From assembly GCF_958298935.1 (NCBI RefSeq), contig NC_084933.1:4819001-4883000 (forward strand): a DNA stretch of 64,000 nucleotides, given 5' to 3'. The notes under the pieces were generated by a model. That model was not told the DNA's origin. It made no database searches and saw nothing but the letters and a program-made list of their open reading frames with translations. Below are positions 47,614-57,790 of the stretch, one piece after another. Position numbers and translations under genes: made by a program. Origin of the DNA: Phragmites australis (taxonomy: Eukaryota > Streptophyta > Magnoliopsida > Poales > Poaceae). Position 1 is the stretch's first letter, and every line of letters begins with the position of its first letter.

Positions 47614-48000
47614 GCATTGGCCTCAATACAAGCATCAGGTGGCACAAGAAATGTGGAGGTTTCGTTCTGATACATTGTGTGATATGGTACTTACAGAGAA
47701 TCGAGGAGTTATGTGGCCTGTATATAATCAGGTGTTTTCAGGTACTCGGGTAGTTAGATGAGGATTAGGTTTCTGGCACTGTAAATCCTTTTGGCCATGT
47801 ACAAGTTTACAGTGGATATATAGATGTACATTGTGCTGGGGCGTTAGTTTTCGGTAGATGAGCGTCAGTATGTGAAGCGTTCTGTGTAATATATTTGCGT
47901 TTCTGAAGTGGGCAGAATTCCGTTGCAAAATCTTTTGAGCTCCAGTTTTGTTGGTCCACAGCAATGTTTATTGTATGGTTGCTTCTGGTCTTTCGTTGGT
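47614..48000 (+). other. 3' UTR region of the PUF gene
   Basis: Non-coding sequence after the TAA at 47611-47613. The poly(A) site is not identified. A 201-codon open frame on the opposite strand (47807-48412) has no recognisable motif and is probably chance. Confidence 0.55.
47719..47726 (+). promoter_or_regulatory. PUF-binding-element candidate UGUAUAUA
   Basis: The sequence tgtatata, 106 bp after the PUF stop codon, fits UGUANAUA exactly. It is the only perfect match I saw in the first 400 bp of the 3' UTR. It suggests possible binding by this or a related PUF protein. Confidence 0.5.
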
Positions 48001-48540
48001 AATGCGGATTTTGTGCCGTGGGAGACCTAAACCCTAACGTCAGTATGTTTCCTCTCGATTCACTAAAACATCTTTGGCCGTACTGACGTGATACATTGAG
48101 ATCTCCAAGAAAGTGACCCAGCAGGTGGTGATCCATCCCTGATCGTTGGGTGCCCAGAAGGTTGCCATGAGTAGATTTTGCGACCATGTGACGGTTATTC
48201 CAGGTGTCAAAAAGGAGGTTCTGTGCTGGCTCTGCAGAACAGCACGGACAGGCACTTAGGGCTGTTGGGATTCGGACCAGTGCGCACCGCTGAACTGTCG
48301 GCGTGCCAAATTCTTGGAAAAGGATCCAGCCGCAGTGGAATCGGCTGTGCGTGGGCGCAAATTTACATTGGCGCGTGTGTGGTTGCTGTAGGGAGGTGTG
48401 GGCGCTGAACAAGCAGCGGCCCTCACGAGTGTGGGCGCGTCAATTTTGGTAAAAGATAATCGGGCATTTACAAAAAATATAACTATCGAAGTAATGGTTA
48501 GTTTAAAGGGTTGATACTGTATATACTTCCTACTCGGTTG
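48001..48540. other. Intergenic, no gene seen
   Basis: No recognisable coding or repeat family is present. GC-richer sequence at 48170-48430 remains unclassified. Confidence 0.45.
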
Positions 48541-48544
48541 TTTG

Positions 48545-48860
48545 ATAGTGCTGATATACAGAGAAGCTCACATACGCTTAAGGAGACTTTGAAACCGTTA
48601 AAGTGTTAAAAGTGAGCATCCAAGGTATTTAAACATAAGATTAATCAGTGATTAGTACTAATAGGATTAGTGAGAGTTGTTACTAAGTGTTGCTACTTAG
48701 AGAGGAGATCAAGAAGTGATCCTATATTGTACTAAGTGGTACGCTAGTACCTTAGAGTTTTGATCACTCATCGGCACCGTAAGCGTTTTACTGGCTCAAG
48801 CTTGTCGGCCCTCCGGATTCATGTAGAGCTACGGCAAGAAACTTGTATGGTGACGTGGAG
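48545..48860 (+). mobile_element. SIRE/Maximus-like copia LTR fragment
   Basis: The plus-strand order catccaagg, agattaatcagtgattagta, gcttagagaggagatcaag-like and agtgatcctatattgtact matches the R/U5 part of the copia A LTR (minus strand, about 13980-14120). Both ends are lost. It has no gag or pol attached. Confidence 0.65.
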
Positions 48861-49285
48861 CTAGGGGACCTGTTAGCACATGGTGTGCCGACAGGCCCTG
48901 ACCCCATTGCCACGTAAAGCCACGTAGGATACCAGCACGCGAAATGCCAACATGTCCTGAGTCAACACTCCCGGTGCTGACATAGGCACCTATATCTGTG
49001 ATTTTTTGAATTTGACTAGCTAATATTTTTGCAATTTTTTATTAAAATAATATTATTTAAAAAATCTCAGTCCACCATTCAAAACTGATAGGACCTTTTT
49101 TGGATTTGTTTGCCCATCAAGTGACAATATCGCTCGGACACCGCTACTGGCATGCATGCCTTCAGGACAAGGTATTTTGTGTTGAAGTATAAGTAAATCG
49201 TATGTTTTTCCCTATCAGCTAGATTTTTAGGTGAGTTGGTTGGTGCTGCAACTCAATACTTTGAAGTCGCCAATATGGTTCAGTG
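48861..49285. other. Intergenic, A/T-rich, no gene seen
   Basis: No feature recognised beyond a short A/T-rich run at 49010-49060. Confidence 0.4.
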
Positions 49286-49303
49286 CAGCCTTCACCTCCT
49301 TAG

Positions 49304-49497
49304 CCTTTTTTTTTTCGGCCACAAGGAAAGACTCCGCTCAGTATTTTTTTTTAATTTTAAGATAGGGGAGTACTAAACTGTGGCTAGTTAGAAAACTCGC
49401 TAAAACAAATTTCTTAGGGAGGTACTATAAATTAGTGTGCCTCAGCCTCAGGTGGTCGTTTTCTCTGCTGAAGGCACTAACCAACTGAGCTACTGCT
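49304..49497 (-). mobile_element. tRNA-derived SINE with 18-bp target duplication
   Basis: On the minus strand the head reads AGCAGTAGCTCAGTTGG, a Pol III A box. The element ends in a run of about ten A (plus-strand t-run at 49306-49315). A clear B box was not found. Direct repeats cagccttcacctccttag flank it at 49286-49303 and 49498-49515 without mismatch. It is a different family from the SINE at 10724. Confidence 0.82.
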
Positions 49498-49559
49498 CAG
49501 CCTTCACCTCCTTAGTCTTGAACTCTGTTACCAGAGTCTCATTCATTGCCGATGATACT

Positions 49560-50350
49560 TTCTGATCCACCACCCCCAACAATTCCTACATGCGAGTCCC
49601 TGCATTAGAGCTAAAAAGCTCCATGAAATAAGATGAGACATGATTCATTAGTTGTGGCACATAGGATTTGTTAGTTGTGGCACATAGGATTTGAGCCTTT
49701 GGAGCTCCTCCCTTCTTCTCATCAGCACATATGATTTCATTAAAATCACCCAAACATAATCATGCTGAATGACGTTATGGACTTGCAAAATATGTATGAG
49801 CCTCCATGTCTCCTCTTTCTTATCTGACCTGGATTCACCATAAGTACCTGTCACTCGCCATTTGATGCCATCTTCCCCTGTTACATTTGCATCAAATATG
49901 CATCCTACCCATCTACCATAACTCAATTGTAACCCCAGTGCAGAAAAGAGCCAAGCTACCACTTCTTCCTACTGGATCTTTTACCAACATATTCTTTAAC
50001 CCCAACTTTCATCTAAAACCATCCATCTTTCATCGCGGCAATTTTGTTTCAGCTAGAAAGAGAATATCGGGTTACTCCTGCCTCTGGACATCCAAGAGGC
50101 CTAGTTCCCTGAGTCACCGGCACTTCCAAATTATGATTCTCATTGTTTATAGCAAGACTGCTCCTGCAGCCCCGCCGATATGCTAGTATTTGTCATCTCA
50201 ACATCAACCACCTCCAGCGCTTCCACCCTCGCCTCCTTCAACTCTTCCTTTTCGACCACCTCCCCCATCTCTCCATCACTCGACCTCCCTTGCTTCGTCC
50301 CTAAATTAACCTAATTTCTCCTCTCCTACCATCTTCTTGTTACGCAAACC
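49560..50350 (-). pseudogene. LINE (L1-like) ORF2 endonuclease fragment
   Basis: The minus-strand frame at 49648-49962 reads IKWRVTGTYGESRSDKKEE and TWRLIHILQVHNVIQHDYVW, the APE-type endonuclease region of plant L1 elements (W..TG.YG.....K..TW.LL..L). Upstream (49960-50350) are in-frame pieces such as MSRGRSNPIFSFQLKQNC that fit the ORF2 start. The usual GDFNE motif is degraded. No RT follows, so the fragment is short and dead. Confidence 0.7.
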
Positions 50351-50530
50351 TTTTTGTACGTTCCGCCCTTGACACCATGTCTTTGCATGTTACTTTGTGC
50401 CTTGATCTTGCCATCAACCTTCACCTTAGAGATGCTATCCTTCTCTCCCGTACTATCTACCTTCTCTACCAAAGATAGATTTCATCTCTTCCGTCTGTTG
50501 GAGCTGATCCACTTGATCAACTCATTCTCA

Positions 50531-51106
50531 CACTACTAAAAAAGGCTTAACAATGCCGGTTGAAAATCGGTTTCACTGTCGGTTTTTCAACCGGCACAAA
50601 ATACTCGCCACTGATAGTTGGCAACTATCAGTGCTGATTTCCTACCCGGTACTATTGGTATTTTCAGATAATAAAAAAAGAGGAAATTGGTGGTGACGGG
50701 AGAGGCATATGAGCTGACTCGGAATCGAGCAGGCTCAAATGCCACTCCCGCCGTAGCTCCCATCATCACTGCTGCCGGCACTGCTGGGCACACCAGCAAA
50801 TGCGGCGGCTCGAAGGCCGCCTCCACAAAAAAGCCCACGGCAACCAATTCGAGTCGCAATTTGACGACAGAAAAATCTCTTCGGACTATCATCCTCAACA
50901 TCTATACCATTGCATCGTCAAGCCTAACACACATCATCAAACAAGTACAGATTACAGAACCCAATCAAGAATAAGAATCACCGCACGCTTGCTCTGCTCC
51001 TCCGTGGCGGCCACTCTGCCGCTGCTCAGCCACCACTCGGTAGCTGCTCGTGCTCGGCTGCCGCTCGCACTCGGACGCTGCTCAACCGCCACTCCCCTGG
51101 ATCCGA

Positions 51107-51175
<69 letters not shown>

Positions 51176-51689
51176 TGAAAGAGGGGAGTCGCGAGGGGAG
51201 GAGGCCAGTGGAGAGGGGCAAGGGGAGGAGGCCGATGGGGAGGGGAGGAGGCCAGTGGTGGGAGGGAGAAGGAGATTGGGAGGGGAGGAGGTTGGTGGGG
51301 AGGGGAGGATGCCGGCAGTGGGAGGGAGAAGGAGATGGGGAGGGGAGGAGCGAGAGAGAGAATGGGGAGAGAGCTGGACACGACGCGAAGAGATAAGGAT
51401 GAAGAGAGTCGCGGATGGCCGATGCAATGAGCCAAAACCCGACTGAAATAATTATTCGGGTCCAGACATGGCATCAGTGCCAGTTAGTATTAAAAACCGG
51501 CACTGATAGTATCAGTGCTGATTTTTAATACTAAACGGCACTGATGCTATTTATTAGTGCCGGTTTTTATCTGAACGGACGTGTGGATAATCTGATTTTG
51601 GTATGAACTGGCACTGATACTCTATCAGTATCGGTTTTTGCTAAACTGATACTAATTAGTCGATACTTATAACTAATTTTGTAATAGTG
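50531..51689. mobile_element. CACTA element 2, non-autonomous, TSD TCA
   Basis: It begins cactactaaaaaaggc and ends gtaatagtg, with target duplication tca at 50528-50530 and 51690-51692. Subterminal repeats include actgatag, cagtgccggttttt and ggcactgata. The core at about 50690-50830 matches CACTA element 1. A (ga)n run lies at 51110-51175, and GGGAGGGGAGG-rich sequence follows. There is no transposase; the 198- and 133-codon frames are low-complexity artefacts. Confidence 0.9.
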
Positions 51690-51699
51690 TCACACTCAG

Positions 51700-52230
51700 G
51701 TGTTTAGCACAAACACACACACGGTTCTTCTTGCCTTGCCTCTCTGGTGGATGCACACTCACAACTAGACAACACAAATAGTTTTGGTGACGCAGCACAC
51801 ATAACTCATATCTTTTCTCTGTTCTTTATATAACAATACAAACCTGATTACAAGCTAAGACTCCAACACACGGCTAACCACTAAGTCCTATTCCTAAGCA
51901 ACTAATACATGCACTAACCTGACCGTGATCCACGATTCACATGAACCGCTACTCTAAACTGACCATGAGCCACGCTGTTGCGACGCGCTCAGCATCGGAC
52001 AGGGCTTGTCTGACATAACGTCAGAGGACAGTTATCACTGACATATAGACCCAGGTATAAGAGGCTTACATGTCAACAATAACTGTCCTATGATGTTCAC
52101 ATCAGAGGAAGAGGAACCGGTTCCCTCAGCACCTGGACACCTGAGGTCCACTAGCCGCACAATAGACTTGCTGACTAGTAGATACACCAACTAGCTAACA
52201 CCTAGCTACATGCATGCATGCAAAACTCTA
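51700..52230 (-). mobile_element. Possible copia LTR remnant
   Basis: The segment ctgttctttatataacaatacaaacctg and the surrounding A/C-rich sequence resemble the TATA-to-U5 part of short copia LTRs read on the minus strand. No ends or paired LTR were found. Confidence 0.3.
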
Positions 52231-52599
52231 GGACACACGTACTGCTACGCATACGTGCATGACCATGCATACACTAACTCTGCAAAGACTCTAAACAACT
52301 ACTAGTCAAGATTAGTGCTAACACCATCTTCTTACTACTGTCCTCCTTCAATTGACTAGATTTGCCATCCGCAACCTCCCTTGGAGTGTCGTTCAATTTT
52401 AGAGGATTTATTTTACGCTCATCCTCCTGCTTACGCCATCGAAGATCATCCAACACACCTTTCTTCCCTCTCGCCCCATCATGGTCCTTCCTCCAGCTAC
52501 CACCACTACTTCGCCCACTCAAGATACCTCCGTAGCCTCCCAAGCCTCGTTTAATTACCTCCTTGATCACCTCCTCTACCTTTATCTTGTTTCGTCCCC

Positions 52600-52936
52600 A
52601 ACAAGCGAGCTTCCACCATACACTTGTCCAGTTGATCAGGTGGTATTTGTTAATAATACCGCTGTCTTCTTTCCAAAGCAATCTTGCCCTAAAGTAATAG
52701 GCAGTCTAAAGAAAGAAAATCATGTACAAAGGGACATTACTCAAACTTGTGTTCAGCAAATTAAGCCTCCCACATATGGTCAGCAACTTTCCTTGCCAGC
52801 AAATACACGTCTTCCCAAACTTATCCTCAGTCGGTTTCCTAAACAAGTAAAAGGCATTTCCCCAAGATGACATGAGTGAAAATATGTTCAAAGAGTTCTT
52901 GTCTTTCAATTGACTGGCCCAAACAATATATCTCAC
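52600..52936 (-). pseudogene. LINE (L1-like) RT C-terminal fragment
   Basis: The minus strand reads WQGKLLTICGRLNLLNTSL followed by NVPLYMIFF, the conserved WxGKxLSxGGRxxLxxxVLxxxPLY block after the L1 reverse transcriptase core. LWKEDSGIINKYHLINW follows in another frame. It lies upstream, in minus orientation, of the endonuclease fragment at 49560. The two therefore do not form one collinear LINE. Confidence 0.75.
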
Positions 52937-53069
52937 TTTTGTGAAAATTTATTCATAACGTAAAGCTACACACATAGCATCGTCTGACGAAGCAGCTTCT
53001 ATGTTGCTGATACATATGCAGAGAGCAAGATACAGCTACGGCATGAGAGAAACATATACTTCTAAAGGC

Positions 53070-53324
53070 TTAGACCAGGATGCTTGCACGACAGTGGTGT
53101 GTAGTTTGTTTGAGAATAAATTGTTGCAGGGATATGCAATGTCGCGCCCCTCCATCGGTAGCATCAGAAATTTTATAGTTCATGGCAGTATTGGCTGACC
53201 CTGCCTTCGCTTGTCCCTCTCCTGAGCGCTCAACATTCTTTTCTGCAGCCATCATCTGGAGCATTGATGCAATGCAATGGCTGATGATAACGAGCATGAG
53301 AACGGCACAAACCGCAATCTTCAT
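53070..53324 (-). CDS. Candidate small secreted peptide, function unknown
   Basis: An 84-residue frame opens MKIAVCAVLMLVIISHCIAS, which has the shape of a secretory signal peptide (short basic n-region, Leu/Val/Ile core, small residues before the cut). The rest (MMAAEKNVERSGEGQAKAGS and on) is charged, with two Cys, and matches no family I know. A minus-strand TATTTATATA lies near 53536-53545, about 215 bp upstream. An intron or a different 3' end is possible, and it could be chance. Confidence 0.35.
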   Translation of the reverse strand: MKIAVCAVLMLVIISHCIASMLQMMAAEKNVERSGEGQAKAGSANTAMNYKISDATDGGARHCISLQQFILKQTTHHCRASILV

Positions 53325-53642
53325 TGTTCTTGGTGAACCTGATTAACCTGATAGAACGCAAATAGTAAGAAGACATCAGTAATAATGAGCTGATAATGAT
53401 GCTGACGTGTATGATTTGTTCACATAATTGACCAATTATTGATTGCCAGAAACAGATAATGGAAAGCTAATTCTTGACTGACTTACGGATCATCGGTAAT
53501 AATTAAGCTTATTGTAAGTGCATGCAACATTGGCGAATATATAAATATGTACATATTACGTACTAAGAAAAGAATAATATGCACTGGGTATTTTGCTAAA
53601 ATCAAAGAAGCTTTGCAATGTGCAGAAAGCAGTTGTTCTATT

Positions 53643-53728
53643 CTAGCAACGAATGATCTTTGGTTGCCTCAATATAGCAGCAGTTAAGAGAATTACTAGC
53701 AACGAATGATCTTTGGTTGGCTCAATAT
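53643..53728 (+). repeat. Two-copy direct repeat, 53-bp period
   Basis: The block ctagcaacgaatgatctttg and the following ~13 bases occur at 53643 and again at 53696 with one mismatch. Confidence 0.75.
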
Positions 53729-54115
53729 GTACATTCGTGGTACACAATTTATAGAAGGTGTAGCACTGTTTTTGAGTCAAATACTTTTTGACATGTTTCT
53801 TGTTGTTAGTCCAGTAAATCAACACCATATGCGATTGTGGGTTGCAAACTTTATCTCGTGAATAAGAAATGACGGATGCAATCAATTCTTGTCTACTCTC
53901 AAGAGTCTAGTGGAGTCATGATGCGACTCAGTTTACTGTGAATTTGCAAGATGATGCAAATTAAAAGAGCAATATTTTGGTGTAGACATTTGTGAACGAT
54001 GAGACTGTAGGATAACAACCGTAGTAATTCATTTGAAGAAATTAATGGGGTTCACATACAAAATAACTATACATTTGTGAACAATTTCTATGCTAAGAAA
54101 CGTGTAGATACTTGG

Positions 54116-54245
54116 GTGCAGATACTCATTTTTTGTGATTTAGGTCCAAGTTTTGAATGCGACTAAGGTGCAGATACTCATTTTTTCTGTGAATTAGGTA
54201 AATTTTTTTAATGCGACTAACGTGCAGATACTCATCTTTTTTCAA
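54116..54245 (+). repeat. Three-copy tandem repeat of about 53 bp
   Basis: The motif gtgcagatactcattttttt is present at 54116, 54168 and 54222. Each copy is followed by a gtga-ttaggt and aatgcgactaa segment. Periods are 52 and 54 bp. Confidence 0.75.
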
Positions 54246-56135
54246 GGTACAGTGGTCTCTTCCTCGTTTGGGCTTAATTACTTCTTTATTAATATAATAG
54301 ACAGATCCCCTGGTTATTCGTTTAGAAAAAAAAGTAAAGCGGAGGCATTTTTCGCCGTCATCAAAAGTGTCAGTTTTAAAATAAAGGGAAATTAATCCAA
54401 GGACGAAGATACACAACTCACAAACCAACGCAGGGCTTCTAACAATGCTGTGAACGAGAAAGAAGCTTTGTTCCTGCCTTCAATCCTTGGCATGTTTGTA
54501 TCCCAAAGTGGAGCACCTCTTGGGCTAGATTACTATCTATTTGGGCCATGCCGAACCCTATAAAAGCCCAATGGTGGTTCTTTTTCCAGCAGATTCCTCA
54601 CGGTTCTAGTCATTTCCCATTTGCCAAATTTATGGATGACCTGTATTTTTTGGTTGCTAAAACACGATGTAACTTTTGACCGAAACAAAATACTATGAAT
54701 TGTTAAACGTGATGAAAATTAAACCATTTTGCTCTATGCATACAATTTAACTATTATTTTTAACTGAGAACATAGTTGCATTTCAGTTTTATTATTTTTA
54801 TATCTTCTCCATATTTTTCATAACCTATTTCATATTAGAAGTATTCTTATTCGTTCCAAAGTTTGAGAAAAATATGAAAGCAAATATGGTGAAGCCACTA
54901 TCCACCCACATTCGACGTTCTATCTTCGCTCTTTCTCGGCGCCTAGCAATCCATTTAGAGTGACTAAATATCATGAATGATCAGCCCAAAATATTAAAAT
55001 GCATGCCATCGCGCAACTTGCAGACTTGAAAGCATTGCTCTCCCGCCGCCGTAACAAAATCTCGCACGGCTATTAGCTGTGAGGCCCACCTGCAAGTTTG
55101 TGTTTTTTAAAATCTATAATATTTCATTTTTTTTAGCACCAGATCCCCTAATTTGGGACCTACTTTGGAGACCAATTTGAGGGTGTGCTAGATAGGGGCC
55201 TTGAGTCCTCACCGGTTTGGCACCTTCCTTATGCCTTATCACGGGGCACCATACCCGTACGCCAACATTTTATTTATGTTTCACTATATTTAGCTTATCA
55301 GATCTCCATTATTTTTCTTATCGATAACGCAGAAAACCAAATTTATTTAAACTGCAATGAAGATATAACAACTCACACGGCGGGTGCAAGCAAGTCATAT
55401 ATCTCGAAAAATGCTCAAACAAGTCTAAATTTGTTTTAGGGGTGCATTGGTGATATGGATAGTCCAATGTGGCAAAGTAGTGACACGCGATACCATGTAG
55501 GTTTCTCCTGTGACCAAGCGGCTATTGTTGCCCACATCAAGTAGTCGCAGGTGAACGTACCCATTCAACGCGGGGAAGGAGCATCCTTAGCTCCAACATC
55601 GCCAGCCTGCCCTTGCCCTTAGCCTTCATCCTGGAGCCCATACTTGTTGAGCGTGTGTCATGTGAGAAGAAGAAAACATGAAGTGTTAATCCACGCTGCA
55701 CACAAACGTCATTTTACAAGGTTTATAGATTACTTGCACCCACCACAAAAGTTGTTGCATCTCCCATTAATGCCATTTATTCGTTTCGGAGTTCAGCTGT
55801 TGAGAAACACAATGTTAACTAGACGCGGACACAGGTGTCGGAATCCAATTCGGATTCAGATGTTCCATTTGGCAAAAAAAGATTTAGACATGTAAAATAC
55901 AACTCGGAATCCGACTCAGATTTGAGATATCTGAATCGACAAAAAAAGATTAGACACGGGTCTAGGTAACACTGGAAATACAAGTACTAGCAAATAGTGT
56001 GAAATTTACATGGTTATTAGCAACAATAAAGGCAAATTTTAATTTCCATATTTATCTATGAAACTCCAGTATTCTTCCCGTGCGCAACAGAAAAATTATT
56101 CTAAAACACTAGGTCTGCTTACACTAGTTTTCATG
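54246..56135. other. Intergenic, no gene recognised
   Basis: ORFs up to 83 codons lack recognisable motifs. A pair of ~40-bp related segments (cggaatccaattcggattcag type) lies at 55845-55930. A TATAAAAG at about 54559 has no gene after it that I can identify. Confidence 0.45.
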
Positions 56136-57375
56136 CACTACAACAGAAAGGATCATTTGTGCCCTATTATTAGTGCCGATACTGTTATAACTGGTAATGA
56201 TAATTTATCACTGCCGGTAGCTCAAGGGGCACATAAAAGGTTAAGCCATGAAGAACCGACAGTGATAATGGTTATCACTGCTGGGTCTTATTATAAACCA
56301 GCAATAATAAGCAACTTATCACTATCAGTTCATGTTACAAATTGGTAGTGATACCAACTCATAAAAAGATATGCCTTCAATAATCGGTAGTGATAATGGC
56401 TATTACTACCAGTTAGTAATTATGAATCAACAGTGATAGCCTAAAAACCGTATGGCTTCAAGCTCCTGCCTACTCAGCTTCTCAAAAATTTCTTTAAATT
56501 AAACTCCAGTGCTGATCACTTAGCTCACTCTCGCTCTCACATGCGTGCACTCTCTTCTGCCCTCTCCCCTCCACTACCGCCGACACCACCGCGCGATGGA
56601 AACTCCACCACCATCTCCCACTTTGGATAGCCACTCCACCACCCCCTTCGCCATCACCATCTTCGGCGACACCACCAACCCCTACGTCCTTGTCCGACGA
56701 CGAGGATCTAGTGCCACCGGAGAGCTCATATGAGGCGTAGTCCTCGAACTCCGGATCAGCAGGGTCCCCCTCCGAGGGCAATGTTTAGGACTACTTCATT
56801 GACAAGCCAAAGGTCAAGAGGCTCCAGAGCAGCTCAGATGAAGAGGAGGATGAGGAGAAGGTGGATGCGAGGAGGAGGAGGACGACGACGACAACAACGA
56901 TGACAACGACGACGACAACTATTTTTTCATCGTCGTGGCCAACCCTAAGTGGTCATGGTAGATGCGCACAACATGGCTTTTTGTGACGATGGCAAACCAA
57001 CAGTTTTAGGGTTCTTTTGAACGCATGCCTGTGTCTTTTGTTTTGGTGTACAGTGATGTAGACGAAGAATTATTAGTGATTTAATTAATTATTTGTATGA
57101 TTTAAACTAGTGATTCTAGAGATTAGTAATATAAAGCTTGGATAAATTATTGCTTGACTATTTAAGTTTTGATTTTTTCCTCGGGATTGAGTATCATTTT
57201 CGGTTCGTAGCTAGAACCAATACAAACTATCACTACCGGTTTGTAGATCAAATCGGTAGTGATAATGAATATCAATACCGATTCTTGAGCCGATAGTGAT
57301 AATCATAACTGCCGATTAAAAAATCGATAATAATACAGTTTTTGAACGACAATGGTGACACTTTCTGTAGTAGTG
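56136..57375. mobile_element. CACTA element 3, non-autonomous, TSD ATG
   Basis: It begins cactacaacagaaagg and ends ctttctgtagtagtg, with target duplication atg at 56133-56135 and 57376-57378. Subterminal repeats are tatcactgccgg, ggtagtgataatg and tatcactaccgg. The core (56545-56950) contains a GC-rich stretch with an acidic/Arg-rich open frame (SSDEEEDEEKVDARRRR) broken from its start by a stop. It could be a captured host fragment or an element-derived exon. No transposase domain was seen. Confidence 0.9.
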
Positions 57376-57742
57376 ATGATTCCAAAGATCAGGAACCCCT
57401 ATGGAAATGAAGGATTGCGAGCGAGGCAAAAAAAAAAGGTTATGAGAGAATGATATTGACTGAACTAGGTGACCGATGAGAAAGGACTTGGTCATTACTG
57501 GAGAATACAAACTAATTGTGGAAACACTGTCAGCTTGACTAACAATTAATGGAGGAACAAAAAATATAAGTCACATCAGTATTGAGTCAGAAAGGAAAAC
57601 TGCATAATGTTTCCTTTAATTATAATGAAAAAATGTTGTCCCAAAAAATAGGAAAAAAAAGCTACAATGTTTTTGTAGCCACAAAAACTAACTTCCACAT
57701 TCTTTTTGAGGAATCAAATTACCACCATATGACACTCCAAAA
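57376..57742. other. Spacer between CACTA elements
   Basis: A/T-rich with no recognised gene. Short ORFs contain Lys/Asn-rich sequence only. Confidence 0.4.
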
Positions 57743-57790
57743 CATACATACATACATACATACATACATACATACATACATACATACATA
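57743..57790 (+). repeat. (CATA)12 microsatellite
   Basis: Twelve perfect cata units run straight into the sequence cagaaagggtcat, which matches the terminal sequence of CACTA element 3 (cactacaacagaaaggatcat). Confidence 0.9.

Noticed and set aside
47807..48412. 201-codon minus-strand ORF overlapping the PUF 3' region
   Set aside because: No recognisable motif, unusual composition, and it lies over the 3' UTR of a well-supported gene; treated as a chance open frame.
49440..49500. Functional tRNA gene (GTAGCTCAGTTGG)
   Set aside because: Only the 5' part resembles a tRNA; the T-loop is absent and the unit has an A tail and an 18-bp target duplication, so it is a SINE.
51026..51474. 130-codon-class Ser/Leu-rich minus-strand ORFs
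   Set aside because: They are translations of the (ga)n run and GGGAGGGG-rich core of CACTA element 2.
49560..52936. One LINE interrupted by CACTA element 2
   Set aside because: The endonuclease piece lies downstream of the RT piece in minus orientation, the wrong order for one ORF2.
54555..54570. TATAAAAG promoter for a gene
   Set aside because: No recognisable coding sequence follows on the plus strand.
56136..56800. Autonomous CACTA transposase in element 3
   Set aside because: Open frames are short and low-complexity; no transposase motif was seen.
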